A stretch of DNA of 64,000 nt from Nannocystis bainbridge (lineage in GTDB: Bacteria; Myxococcota_A; Polyangia; Nannocystales; Nannocystaceae). Shown one piece after another: positions 46,651 through 55,498 of this stretch. The stretch lies in the NCBI RefSeq assembly GCF_028368995.1, contig NZ_JAQNDL010000001.1, positions 1-64,000 on the forward strand. Reading direction: 5' to 3'. The translations under genes and the position numbers were made by a program. Position 1 is the first letter of the stretch, and each line of letters starts with the position of its first letter. Below the pieces are notes generated by a model. That model was not told where the DNA came from, did not search any database, and saw nothing but the letters and a program-made list of their open reading frames with translations.

Positions 46651-47688
46651 GTGACCCCCTCGCCCGCACCTGCGCCTGCCGCCGCGCCCGCGCGCGTGTG
46701 GCTGCGCGTCGGCCTCTCGCTGGCGATCACCGGCCTCGCGCTGTGGCTGGTCCAGCGCCAGCTCGATCCCGTGCCCGGCACGCTCGAGATCGCGTCCTGG
46801 GGCCTGCCCGCCTACCTGGCCACCCTCCTGGTCTACGCCTTCCTCCGCTCGGCGCGGTGGTGGTTCCTCGTCAGGCCTTTGGGACAGGTTCGCTTCGGCG
46901 ACGTCATGCTCGTCGGCCTCGCCGGCGCGCTGTGGATCGTCGCGCTCCCGTGGCGGCTCGGCGAGCTGGTGCGTCCGGCCCTGCTCGCGCGGCGCAGCGG
47001 CATCCCGGCCAGTCAGCTGCTCGGCACCGTCGCCATCGAGCGCGTCGTCGACGGCCTTTGCGTGTGCGCGGCCTTCTTCGTCGCCGCCGCCGGCGCCCCC
47101 GACGTCCCGGCGCTGTCCGGCCTCTACGCCGCCTGTTACGCCGCCTTCGCCCTGTTCGCCGCCGCCCTCGCCGTGCTCGTCGCGCTCGCCCGCTGGCCGG
47201 CCGCGCTCGAGCTGCTGCTGCGGCGCGGGCTCGGGCGGATCGCCGCGCGCCCGGCCGCCATCCTCGCCGACGTCGCCCGCGGCCTCGCCGAGGGTCTGCG
47301 CGCCCTGCCCTCGCTGCGCCCGCTGCTGCTGTTCCTCGTTGGCACCATCGCCTACTGGGGCACCAACGTGTTCGGCATGGCCCTGCTCGCGCGCGCCTGC
47401 GGCCTCGACCTCGGCCCGCTCGAGGCGCTCGCCGTGCTCGCCGTCCTCAACCTCACCCTCCTGGTCCCCGGCCCGCCCGCGCACGTCGGCACCTTCCAGC
47501 TCGGCGTCGCCGCCGGCCTCGGCCTGTTCCTCCCGCCCGACGTCGTGCGCGCCGGCGGCTCGACCTACGCCTTTTTCCTCTACACCTGCCAGCTCGCCAT
47601 GATCGCCGCGCTCGGCATCGCCGCCATGCTGCGCCTGCGCCTCGGCTGGCGCGCCGCCTTCGACCTCCGCCCGGGCCCCGGCCGATGA
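46651..47688 (+). CDS. Flippase-like multi-pass membrane protein (YbhN/AglD type), first copy
   Basis: The 345-residue product, from GTG 46651, has about eight membrane segments and the features of the lysylphosphatidylglycerol synthase TM-like superfamily: an N-terminal span (LRVGLSLAITGLALWLV), FLRSARWWFLVRPLG, WRLGELVRPALLARRSG, and VAIERVVDGLCVCAAFF, the pattern R-x-x-E-x-x-R-x-x...ERxxD of this family. Such proteins are thought to move or modify lipid-linked sugars or phospholipids. A C-terminal PGPPAHVGTFQLG is also conserved. No biosynthesis genes lie nearby. The second copy follows. Confidence 0.85.
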   Translation: MTPSPAPAPAAAPARVWLRVGLSLAITGLALWLVQRQLDPVPGTLEIASWGLPAYLATLLVYAFLRSARWWFLVRPLGQVRFGDVMLVGLAGALWIVALPWRLGELVRPALLARRSGIPASQLLGTVAIERVVDGLCVCAAFFVAAAGAPDVPALSGLYAACYAAFALFAAALAVLVALARWPAALELLLRRGLGRIAARPAAILADVARGLAEGLRALPSLRPLLLFLVGTIAYWGTNVFGMALLARACGLDLGPLEALAVLAVLNLTLLVPGPPAHVGTFQLGVAAGLGLFLPPDVVRAGGSTYAFFLYTCQLAMIAALGIAAMLRLRLGWRAAFDLRPGPGR

Positions 47689-47703
47689 ACGCCACGCCGC
47701 GCA

Positions 47704-47787
47704 CCTGCCTGTTCGGCCATGTCCTTACCGACATGCCCCTCGGCGCATGTCCCTTGCGGCATGTCCCGACGAACATGTCCCCGAGGA
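47704..47787. repeat. 14-bp phased hairpin array between the flippase-like genes
   Basis: Cores CCTG, CATG, CATG, CATG, CATG and CATG lie at 47704, 47718, 47732, 47746, 47760 and 47774, with exact 10-bp spacers, the last being TCCCCGAGGA. That last spacer gives GAGGAG to the downstream gene start. Confidence 0.9.
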
Positions 47788-47797
47788 GCCCCCGCTC

Positions 47798-48775
47798 GTG
47801 AGCCCGCGCCTGCGCACCGCGATCAAGCTGCTGCTCGGCCTCGGCCTGCTGGCCGCGCTCGTGTGGTCGCTGGTGCCCGGCGGCGACGCCCTGCGGGCCG
47901 CGTTGGCGCGGGCTGAGCTGCGGCCCGGCTGGCTCGGCGTGTGCCTGCTGGCGACCTTCGCCGCCACCCTCGTCACCAGCGCGCGCTGGCGGCTGATGGC
48001 CGAGGCGATGGGCGGCAACCGCCTGCCGCTGATCGCCTACTTCCACAGCCTCGCGCTGACCAAGATCCTCGGCCAGGTCAGCTCGGCCTTCGTCATGGAC
48101 ATTGTCGGCCGCGGCGTCGCGCTGCGGGCCGCCGGTTCGCAGCGCGGCCTCGGCCACGCGATCACCCAGGCCGTGCTCGAGCGGGTGTTCGACCTCGTGC
48201 TCCCGGTCATGCTGCTCGCCTGGGCCCTGGTCGCCTGGCGCGGCCAGTTCAGCGCCGCCGAGGCGGCCGGCTCGTTCGCCGGCGTGTGCCTGCTGTTCGC
48301 CGCGCTCGCCGCGGTGTGCCTGGCCCCGCTGACGCGCCTGGCCCTGCGCACCTATGCGGCCGCGCGCGACCTGCGAGCCCGCCTGCGCCGGGTCGCCGCC
48401 CCCGACGAAGCGCTCGAGCCGCCCGTCGTGAACCGCCGCCTCGCCGTCCAGATCGGCGTCTACAGCCTGCTGCGCTACCTCTCGGCCATGCTGCTGTTCT
48501 GGTCGACCGCGGCCGGCATCGGCGTCGACTTCAGCTTCTTCCAGATCGCCGCCGCGACCCCGATCGGCCAGCTCGCCGGCATGCTGGGCTTCACGCCGGG
48601 GGCGCTGGGGATCCAGGAAGCCGGGTGGGTCGGCGGCTTCAAGTGGGTCGGGGCCGACGACGCCGCGATCGCCCTGTTCGTCCTCAGCTCGCGCCTCGTC
48701 ATGACCGCCTCGTTCGCCGTGCTGGTGCTGATCAGCTGGCCGCTGCTCCGCCGCAGCCGCGCCGCCCAGGCGTGA
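47798..48775 (+). CDS. Flippase-like multi-pass membrane protein, second copy
   Basis: From GTG 47798 the product is 325 residues with about eight membrane spans. It shows the same superfamily pattern: TSARWRLMAEAMGG, TKILGQVSSAFVMDIVGRG, and VLERVFDLVLPVMLLA with ER-x-x-D, then LGFTPGALGIQEAGWVGG, the C-terminal P-G-x-x-G-x-x-E motif. The region before GTG is repeat DNA, and GAGGAG lies 10 nt upstream. It is not a close copy of the first gene (different loops), so it is either an old duplication or two specialised partners, perhaps in one complex. Confidence 0.85.
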   Translation: MSPRLRTAIKLLLGLGLLAALVWSLVPGGDALRAALARAELRPGWLGVCLLATFAATLVTSARWRLMAEAMGGNRLPLIAYFHSLALTKILGQVSSAFVMDIVGRGVALRAAGSQRGLGHAITQAVLERVFDLVLPVMLLAWALVAWRGQFSAAEAAGSFAGVCLLFAALAAVCLAPLTRLALRTYAAARDLRARLRRVAAPDEALEPPVVNRRLAVQIGVYSLLRYLSAMLLFWSTAAGIGVDFSFFQIAAATPIGQLAGMLGFTPGALGIQEAGWVGGFKWVGADDAAIALFVLSSRLVMTASFAVLVLISWPLLRRSRAAQA

Positions 48776-48792
48776 GCCGACGCTGCGCGACG

Positions 48793-48866
48793 CATGTCTC
48801 ATCGGCCATGCCCTCGCGGACATGTCTGCTTCGACATGTCCGATTCGACATGCCCCCAAGGGACAC
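48793..48866. repeat. 14-bp phased hairpin array, convergent junction
   Basis: CATG cores lie at 48793, 48807, 48821, 48835 and 48849 with exact 10-bp spacers. It fills the 92-bp gap between the 3' ends of the flippase-like gene (+) and the alkylsulfatase gene (-). Confidence 0.9.
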
Positions 48867-48867
48867 A

Positions 48868-50874
48868 TCAAGGCGTGACGATGGCGAACGCCGGCGGGAA
48901 GCGGTCGAGCAGGCCGAGGAACTCCTCGACCGCCGCCCGCTTGCCGCGCAGCTTGAGCGCCCGGGCGGCCAGCGCCTGCTCGATCGTCGTCTCGCCCATC
49001 TGCAGCTCGATCAGCGTCATCTTCGCCAGCACTAGCCCGGCGTCCGCGTCCGCGTCTGCGTCCTCGGCGGTGCGGCGGGCGTAGTTGAGGACCCCGCGCT
49101 CGACCGTCAGCCTGTAGCGCTCGTCGAGGTCGGTGAACTCCACGTCGAGCTTCAGCGTCGTCGCGGCCGCGCGGGCGCCGTTGAGGCGGACCGCCAGATA
49201 GTCGAACAGCAGCGTCGGCGGCAGCGCGCGCAGCGTGTCGCGCCCGCTCGAGTCGATCGCCGCCGCCTCGGGCACCCCGTGGCGCAGCTCGTAGGCGCCC
49301 TGCAGGTACTCCGAGCGCCACGGCCCCGACTCGGCCTGATAACCCAGCTGCTCGTACGCGTCGGCCAGCAGCTCCTTGCCCGCCGCGCTGTCCGGGTTGG
49401 CGAACACCACGTGGCGCAGCACCTGCGCCGCCCAGCGGTACTCGCCGCGCGCGAAGTCGGCGCGCGCCCGCTCCAGCACCGCCGCCTCGCCGCCCATGTA
49501 CTCGACGTATTTGCGGGCCGCCGGCTCCTGCGGCAGCTCGTCGAGGTCCGACGGGTTGCCGCTGTAGAAGCCCATGTAGCGCTGGTACACCGCGCGCGCG
49601 TTGTGGCGGACCGTCCCGTAGTAGCCGCGATTCGGCCAGTAGTGGGCCAGCGCCGGCGGCAGCTCGAGGTACTCGGCGATCTCCGTGCCGATGTAGCCGA
49701 AGTTCAGCATGTGCACCGACTGATCGTGGATGTACTTGTAGAGGTCGCGCTGCTGCTCGAGGTAGGCGCGCACCTGCTTCTGGCCCCACATCGGCCAGTG
49801 ATGGGCCTGGAACTTGACCTCCAACCCGGCCCCGTACAGCTCGATCGTCTCCTGCAGGTGCTTGGCCCACGCCAGCGCGTCGCGGACCTTGGCCCCGCGC
49901 AGCGTCAGGATGTTGTGAAGCGTGTGCGTCGCGTTCTCGGCCATCCACATCGCCTTGAACTGCGGGAAGTAGGTGTTCATCTCCGACGGCGCCTCGGTGT
50001 CGGGCGTCAGCTGGAACACCATCTTCACCCCGTCGATCGTCAGCTCCTGCCCGGTGCGGGTGATCGTCTGCGTCGGAGCGATCAGCGACACCGTCCCCGA
50101 CGCCATCGCGACCCCGAGCCCGCTGCCCACGTTGCCCTGGGCGTCGCGCGGCAGGAACGTCCCGTACATGTACGCCGCGCGCCGGGTCATCGCCGCGCCC
50201 GCGAGCACCATCTCGCTGACCGCGTGGGCCAGGAAGCCCTCCGGCGCGATGATCCGGACCCGGCCGGAGCGCACGTCGGCCTCGTCGACCAGCCCGCGCA
50301 CCCCGCCGTAGTGATCGGGGTGCGAGTGGCTGTAGATCACCGCCACGATCGGCCGGTCGCCGAGGTGCTGCTTGACCAGCGCGTGCGCGGCCCTGGCCGT
50401 CTCGATCGTCAGCAGCGGGTCCATCACGATCCACCCGCGGTCGCCCTTGATGAACGTGATGTTCGCCAGGTCGAACCCGCGGACCTGATAGATCCGCTCC
50501 GACACTTTGAACAGCCCGTAGATCAGGTTGAGCTGCGACTGGCGCCACAGGCTCGGGTTCACCGTGTCGGGCGGCGGCGCGTCGCGGCGGATGAATTTCT
50601 TGAACGGCTCGAGGTCCCACACCACGTTGCCGTCGCCGTCCTTGATCGTCAGCGTGTGCGGGCGCGCGATCAGGCCCCGCTCGGCGTCCTCGAAGTCGGC
50701 GCGGTCGGCGAACGGCAGCCGCTGCTGCAGCGCCGCGTTGGCCTGTCGCGTCGCCTCGCTCGCTGGCTTCGGCCCCGCCGGCCCCGCCGCCAGCACCGCG
50801 TAACGTACCCCGGCCAGCAGCGACCCGAGGGCGGCCAGCGCGATCAGCCATGCACGAGGTCGGCGGAGCTGCAT
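48868..50874 (-). CDS. Alkylsulfatase-like metallo-beta-lactamase protein
   Basis: The 668-residue product has an N-terminal anchor or signal (AWLIALAALGSLLAG), then a metallo-beta-lactamase domain with YSHSHPDHYGG (HxHxDH) and other likely Zn ligands (AENATHTLHNI). A helical dimer domain and a C-terminal SCP2-like domain follow (RLNGARAAATTLKLDVEF), the layout of SdsA1-type alkylsulfatases, which release sulfate from alkyl sulfates such as SDS. A DADADADA run in the tail is encoded by a short tandem repeat (49040-49062). The start ATG 50874 is the first with a signal peptide. Stands alone, secreted. Confidence 0.92.
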   Translation of the reverse strand: MQLRRPRAWLIALAALGSLLAGVRYAVLAAGPAGPKPASEATRQANAALQQRLPFADRADFEDAERGLIARPHTLTIKDGDGNVVWDLEPFKKFIRRDAPPPDTVNPSLWRQSQLNLIYGLFKVSERIYQVRGFDLANITFIKGDRGWIVMDPLLTIETARAAHALVKQHLGDRPIVAVIYSHSHPDHYGGVRGLVDEADVRSGRVRIIAPEGFLAHAVSEMVLAGAAMTRRAAYMYGTFLPRDAQGNVGSGLGVAMASGTVSLIAPTQTITRTGQELTIDGVKMVFQLTPDTEAPSEMNTYFPQFKAMWMAENATHTLHNILTLRGAKVRDALAWAKHLQETIELYGAGLEVKFQAHHWPMWGQKQVRAYLEQQRDLYKYIHDQSVHMLNFGYIGTEIAEYLELPPALAHYWPNRGYYGTVRHNARAVYQRYMGFYSGNPSDLDELPQEPAARKYVEYMGGEAAVLERARADFARGEYRWAAQVLRHVVFANPDSAAGKELLADAYEQLGYQAESGPWRSEYLQGAYELRHGVPEAAAIDSSGRDTLRALPPTLLFDYLAVRLNGARAAATTLKLDVEFTDLDERYRLTVERGVLNYARRTAEDADADADAGLVLAKMTLIELQMGETTIEQALAARALKLRGKRAAVEEFLGLLDRFPPAFAIVTP

Positions 50875-51125
50875 GCTCCGACCTATGGCCGAGCCGCGCG
50901 CCCGCGCCAGTGACGGCGCGCCGCTCGTCGCGTCCGCCGCGACCGCGCCGCGGCTCGCGGCGCGGCCACGTTCGCGCCTGTCCCGAAGGCCAGATTCATC
51001 AAACCCCGCCGCCCCCGGCGCCGCCCACCGATGTGGTCTGCGACGCAGGCGTACGTCCGCGAGCGAGCGACGGAGCGCCTTCGCAACCGGCGGCGCCGCC
51101 GCCTACCTGTCCCGAAGGCCAGCCT
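50875..51125. other. Intergenic region upstream of the alkylsulfatase gene
   Basis: Two single 14-bp units, each reading CCTG-TCCCGAAGGC-CAG, lie at 50977 and 51106, 129 bp apart. The promoter of the alkylsulfatase gene should be here. No gene is seen. Confidence 0.45.
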
Positions 51126-53171
51126 TCACGGCGCCACGAGCACGCGCGCCGAGCGGGCCGGCACCATCACCGACGGACCCTCGACCATCTCTCCCGTCAG
51201 CTCGTCCTTGAGCGCCATCCCTGGCAGCCCGCCGACCGACTTGCCCGCGTCGCTGCGGTTGACCGCGACCCACACCGTCTCGCCCTCGCCGGACATCGAG
51301 TAGGTCAGCGAGTCGGCGTCGGCGCCGAGGCGGGCGTACGAGCCGCGGCGCAGCGCCGGGTGGGCCGCGCGGATCGCCCCGAGGTCCTGAATATGGCCCA
51401 AAAGCCAGCTCTGCCCGCTCGAGTAATTCGACCACTGCATGAAGCGGCGGTTGTCGGGGTCGCCCGCGCCGGGCATGCCGACCTCGTCGCCGTAGTAGAC
51501 CAGCGGCGCCCCGGGCGTCGTGTAGAGCAGCGTGAACGACAGCCCCAGCCGCTCGAACGCCGCGGCCCCGACCGGCAGCCCCGGCTTGTCGTTCCACGCC
51601 TTGTCCTTGCCGTCGGCCCACTGGTTGTTCCACACCGGCGAGTCCTCGGCCAGGTGGATCGCGCGCGGGATGTCGTGGTTGCCGATGAACGTGCTCATCA
51701 CCGCCGCGCCGCCGTTGTAGTAGTCGGTGTTGGCGTCGAAGAAATCGGCCAGCTCGTTCATCGAGCCCTGGCGCATCAGCACGTTGTAGGCCATCTGCAT
51801 GCGCAGCGGGAAGTCGAACTGCCCGTCGAGCTTGTCGCAGCCGACGTACTTGTTGATGGTCGGCTTGTCGCCCGTGAACGTCTCGCCGACCATGTAGAAG
51901 TGCTGCCCCGACATCGGCTCGATGTCGGCCTTGACGCGCGCGCGCAGGTCGAGCAGCCACTCGATCTTGATGTGCTTGACCGCGTCGAGGCGGAACCCGT
52001 CGGCGCCGGTGTCCTTGATCCACTGGATCGCGTTGTCGATCGAGTAGTCGCGGGCCGCCTGGTTGCTGAAGTCGAAGTCGGGCAGGTAATCGGTGAACCA
52101 GCAGCGCTCGCCGTCGGCCCCGTCCCACGAGCAGCCGGCCCCGCACACGCAGTCGCCGCCGTTGCCGTTGTCGTTCGGGTTGAACCAGCTCGGGTTGTCG
52201 ACATACACGGGCGCGGTGATGTGGACGTGGTTCATCGCGTAGTCGAGGATGACCTTGAGGTCGGCCGCGTGAGCCGCCGCCACCAGCGCCTGCAGCTCGG
52301 CCAGCGAGCCGAAGTGCTCCTCCGTCTGTGACAGGTCCGTCGGCCAGTAGCCGTGGTACGCGCTGTACATGTGCCCGTCGGTGCCCAGCCCGTCGTCCGA
52401 GGTGTTGTTCATCGGCACCGTCAACCACAGCGTGTTGACGCCGAGCTCGTTGAAGTAGCCGTCCTCGATCTTCGCCGTCACCCCGGCCCAGTCGCCGCCC
52501 TGCCAGTCCGCCGCCGTCTCGACCCCCGTCAGCGCGTCGTTGCCGGGGTCGCCGTTGTTGAAGCGGTCGACGAACACGAAGTAAATGATCGAGTCGCGCC
52601 AGTCGAAGCCGCCGTCCTGCGTCACCGCGCACGAGGCCGCCTCGCAGGTGAACTCCTCGCAGGTCATCGGCTGCAGCACCGAGTTGTAGCCGCCGAAGCC
52701 GTCGTCGATCTGGTCGGGGTTGTTCGGGTCGGGGATCCACGCCATCGACCCGTCGATGCGCAGCTTGTACTGCACCGACGTGTCCCACGGGACAGGTACC
52801 GTCACCCGCCAGTTGGTGCCGTCGCTCGTCATCGCCGCGCCCTTCGACCAGCCGTCGGGCGCGAAGCTGCCCATCACGTCGACCGACGTCTCGCCCATGT
52901 CGGGGTAGGTGAACTCGTAGGCGCAGCGCTTCAGCGCTTCGTCACACATCGGCGGCGGCGGCTCGCCGGTGGTCGGGTCGCCGGTCGTGGTCGGATCGAC
53001 CTGCCCGCCGGTCGCGTAGCCGGTCACGCCGCCGCCCTGCGACGGGTCGTACGGCATCGTGCTCGGCGGCATCGTCGCCGAGTCGGTCGTCTCCGACTCG
53101 AGCGGCGGATCGGTGCAACCGATCACCGACAGGAGCGACAGGACAGGCAAGATCCGGAGAAGGCGAGCCAC
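51126..53171 (-). CDS. GH13 alpha-amylase lipoprotein with starch-binding-like N-domain
   Basis: From GTG 53171 (GGAG five bases upstream) the product is 681 residues with lipobox SVIGC and a Thr/Pro/Gly linker. Residues about 80-180 form a beta-sandwich of CBM48/E-set type (SVDVMGSFAPDGWSKG). The GH13 barrel follows: region I VILDYAMNHVH, region II GFRLDAVKHIK (catalytic Asp), region III MVGETFTG (catalytic Glu), region IV FIGNHDIPR (third Asp). A C-terminal beta domain ends the protein. It should cut alpha-1,4-glucans at the cell surface. GTG 53171 is preferred over the upstream TTG 53210. Confidence 0.92.
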   Translation of the reverse strand: MARLLRILPVLSLLSVIGCTDPPLESETTDSATMPPSTMPYDPSQGGGVTGYATGGQVDPTTTGDPTTGEPPPPMCDEALKRCAYEFTYPDMGETSVDVMGSFAPDGWSKGAAMTSDGTNWRVTVPVPWDTSVQYKLRIDGSMAWIPDPNNPDQIDDGFGGYNSVLQPMTCEEFTCEAASCAVTQDGGFDWRDSIIYFVFVDRFNNGDPGNDALTGVETAADWQGGDWAGVTAKIEDGYFNELGVNTLWLTVPMNNTSDDGLGTDGHMYSAYHGYWPTDLSQTEEHFGSLAELQALVAAAHAADLKVILDYAMNHVHITAPVYVDNPSWFNPNDNGNGGDCVCGAGCSWDGADGERCWFTDYLPDFDFSNQAARDYSIDNAIQWIKDTGADGFRLDAVKHIKIEWLLDLRARVKADIEPMSGQHFYMVGETFTGDKPTINKYVGCDKLDGQFDFPLRMQMAYNVLMRQGSMNELADFFDANTDYYNGGAAVMSTFIGNHDIPRAIHLAEDSPVWNNQWADGKDKAWNDKPGLPVGAAAFERLGLSFTLLYTTPGAPLVYYGDEVGMPGAGDPDNRRFMQWSNYSSGQSWLLGHIQDLGAIRAAHPALRRGSYARLGADADSLTYSMSGEGETVWVAVNRSDAGKSVGGLPGMALKDELTGEMVEGPSVMVPARSARVLVAP

Positions 53172-53242
53172 GCAGCTCCGAGGATGGCGCCGCGACCCGC
53201 CCGGGGTCAAGCGCGCCCGCTCCCCGCGCCGAGCTCATGCTT

Positions 53243-54160
53243 TCACCTCGGCCCGAAGTCCTCGCGATAGCTACCGTGCTCGATGTCCGCGAGCAGCCCG
53301 ACCTGCCGCGGCTGCCAGCCGAGCGCCCGCGCGTGCGTCGCTCGCACGCGGCTGTTCGACGCCAGGCCCAGGCTCGCCGCCTCGACCCCGAGCGCCGCGA
53401 TCGCGTCCTGCAGCGGCCACTCGACCGTGCGCTCGCCGAACCCGAGCATGCGACCGATCGATCGCGCCACCTCGCCGAGCGCCGCCTCGCCGTTCTCGGC
53501 GAAGAAGAAGCTGCCCGGCTCCGCCTTCGCCAGCACCAGCGCATACAGGTCGACAAGATCGTCGATGTGGACATTCGACCAGATGTTGCGACCCGGCCCG
53601 ATGTGGACCCCCGCGCCGCGCTCCTTGGCCGCACGGATCAGCAGCGGCACCTGGATCGAGTCGCGCTTGGTGCCGGTGCCGCGGCCGTAGATCATCGTCG
53701 GGCAGACCACCGCGGTGCGCAGGCCCTCGGACGCCGCCTCGCGCACCCGGCTGTCGATCGCCACGCGCGCCACCTTGGCCGCGATCGGCGTGTTCGGCGT
53801 GTCGTCGGTGAACACCCGCTCCGACGATTCGCCGATGCCCTCGTCGGCCACGATCGACGAGCCGCTGGTGTGGATCAGCGTCTTGCCCGACCCGCGCAGC
53901 CCGGCGATCAGCGCCTCGATCGCCGGCCGGTGATCCGAGTCCGCCGTGTTCACCACCACGTCGGCCTCGCTCGCCAGCCGCTGTAACAGCGCCGCGTCGT
54001 CGAGCCCGCCGATCGCCGCGCGGACTCCGGTCGCCTCGATGCGGGCCGCCGCCGCCGGGTCGCGGACCAGGCCCACCACCGCGAATCCGTCCTGCACCAA
54101 CCGACGCGCCACCGAGCCGCCGATGTAACCGGAAACACCTGTCACGAATGCACGCTTCAT
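53243..54160 (-). CDS. NAD-dependent epimerase/dehydratase-family protein
   Basis: The 305-residue product from ATG 54160 is an extended short-chain dehydrogenase: VTGVSGYIGGSVARRL (Rossmann GxxGxxG, residues 6-21), a catalytic-type Tyr in TMIYGRGTGTK, and NVHIDDLVDLYALVL. It lacks the extra loops of sugar-nucleotide epimerases, so a small ketone, aldehyde or flavonoid-type substrate is more likely. It is divergent from a LysR-type regulator 93 bp away, the usual set-up of a regulated redox enzyme. A longer frame over 55363 is run-through of the regulator and repeats. Confidence 0.9.
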   Translation of the reverse strand: MKRAFVTGVSGYIGGSVARRLVQDGFAVVGLVRDPAAAARIEATGVRAAIGGLDDAALLQRLASEADVVVNTADSDHRPAIEALIAGLRGSGKTLIHTSGSSIVADEGIGESSERVFTDDTPNTPIAAKVARVAIDSRVREAASEGLRTAVVCPTMIYGRGTGTKRDSIQVPLLIRAAKERGAGVHIGPGRNIWSNVHIDDLVDLYALVLAKAEPGSFFFAENGEAALGEVARSIGRMLGFGERTVEWPLQDAIAALGVEAASLGLASNSRVRATHARALGWQPRQVGLLADIEHGSYREDFGPR

Positions 54161-54253
54161 CTCGCTGTTCCTCGTGCCTCGAGTTTGGCCTGTTCCTCCC
54201 CAGCATGGTAGCGTGATTGCCGGCAAACGCCCTGTGCCGCCGAGGCAAAGCCC
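54161..54253. promoter_or_regulatory. Divergent promoter region, epimerase/LysR
   Basis: The 93-bp gap should hold both promoters and the LysR-type binding site. No clear box can be picked by eye, and no 14-bp array is present. Confidence 0.4.
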
Positions 54254-55138
54254 GTGGACCTGACCCCGCAACTCCAGGCGTTCGTCCGCAGCGTCCGGGC
54301 CGGCAGCTTCAGCGCCGCCGCGCGCGAAGCGGGTACCACCCCCTCGGCCTTCAGCAAGCAAGTCGCGCGGCTCGAACAGAAGCTCGGCGTGCCGCTGGTC
54401 GTGCGCACCGGACAGGGCCTGCAGCCGACGCCCGAGGGCGAGGCGTTGTTCGAGCGGGTCCAGCGGGCGCTCGACGACATCACCGACGCCTGCGAGGAGG
54501 CCGCCCGCGCCACCGGCCCGCGCGGCCTCGTCCGGATCAGCGCCCCGGTCGAGCTCGGCCACGCCTGGCTGGTCCCGCGGCTGCCCGCGCTGCACCGCGC
54601 CCACCCGCAGATCGCCGTCGAGCTCGGCCTCGCCGATCGCTTCGTCGACCTGCAGGCCGAGCAGTTCGACCTCGCCGTGCGCGTCGGCGGCGACGGCGAC
54701 GGCCGCCTGGTCCAGCGGCGGATCGGTCGCCTGCGCCGGTTCGCCTGCGCCACCCCGGGCTACCTCAAGTCGCACGGCGTGCCGCGCACGCCCGAGGCGC
54801 TGCCGCGTCACACCCTGCTCGCCATCACGCGCGCCGGTCGGCGCATCCCGTGGGAGCTGGCGGGCGGCGCTCGCCTGGTCCCGCAGGGCCCGTTCGCCGC
54901 CGACAGCAACGAGGCCCTGCGTCAGCTCGCGCTCGCCGGCGTCGGCATCGCCTGGCTGCCCGAAGTCACGGTGGCCGCCGACGTCAAGCGCGGCGCCCTG
55001 CGCTTGCTGTTCGCCGACGACCCCGAGCCCGGCCTGCCGATCCACCTCGTGTTCCCGCAGGGCCGCCTGCTGGCCCCGCGGGTCCGCGCCGTGGTCGACT
55101 TCCTCGCCGACGCCGCCCGCACCAGCATGCCCGCTTGA
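54254..55138 (+). CDS. LysR-type transcriptional regulator
   Basis: The 294-residue product starts at GTG 54254. Residues 1-60 form a winged helix-turn-helix: MDLTPQLQAFVRSVRAGSF, SAAAREAGTTPSAFSKQVAR and LEQKLGVPLVVRTGQGL. A substrate-binding domain follows from about 90 (GLVRISAPVELGHAWLVPRL), of the CrgA/DsdC-like group that responds to aromatic or redox signals. It should control the divergent epimerase gene. Its 3' end runs into the longest, partly degraded repeat array. Confidence 0.93.
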   Translation: MDLTPQLQAFVRSVRAGSFSAAAREAGTTPSAFSKQVARLEQKLGVPLVVRTGQGLQPTPEGEALFERVQRALDDITDACEEAARATGPRGLVRISAPVELGHAWLVPRLPALHRAHPQIAVELGLADRFVDLQAEQFDLAVRVGGDGDGRLVQRRIGRLRRFACATPGYLKSHGVPRTPEALPRHTLLAITRAGRRIPWELAGGARLVPQGPFAADSNEALRQLALAGVGIAWLPEVTVAADVKRGALRLLFADDPEPGLPIHLVFPQGRLLAPRVRAVVDFLADAARTSMPA

Positions 55139-55139
55139 G

Positions 55140-55324
55140 CATGTCCTGAAGGGCATGTCCCCGGAGACACGCGGTCTCGGGCTCGACATGCCCATGAAGA
55201 CATGTCTCGTCAAAACTTCCTGTCCCCGAAGACAGGCCGCTCGACATGTCCCTGCAGACAGCCCAGTGCACCCGGGTCTCGACCCCTCGGCACGCGGCGG
55301 ACCTGACATGACCCTTCGGACATG
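55140..55324. repeat. Degenerate 14-bp hairpin array, 185 bp
   Basis: Runs of cores lie at 55140, 55154 and 55168, then 55187 and 55201, then CCTG-CAGG at 55219/55233, CATG-CAGC at 55245/55259, and CATG-CATG at 55307/55321. Between them the phase is broken, so this looks like an older array. It lies between two genes on the same strand. Confidence 0.75.
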
Positions 55325-55498
55325 TCGATGCGCTCCCCTCGCTCCCAGGCACTCCGCTCTCACACTGCCGCTTTGGTAATTTCCATCACCATAATTTCAC
55401 CGTTCGTAAACCCCTCGCCGAAGCCATCCCCCGTTTTCAGCCCGCGCCGCCCCGGTCGCGCGCCGCCCCGGTCCCTCGTGGTATGACGGCCTCGTGGC
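55325..55498. other. Gene-free stretch with an A/T-rich patch
   Basis: The patch 55371-55420 is far more A/T-rich than its surroundings and has near-repeats of AATTTC-CA/CACC. It could hold the promoter or operator of the membrane protein gene that follows. Confidence 0.35.
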
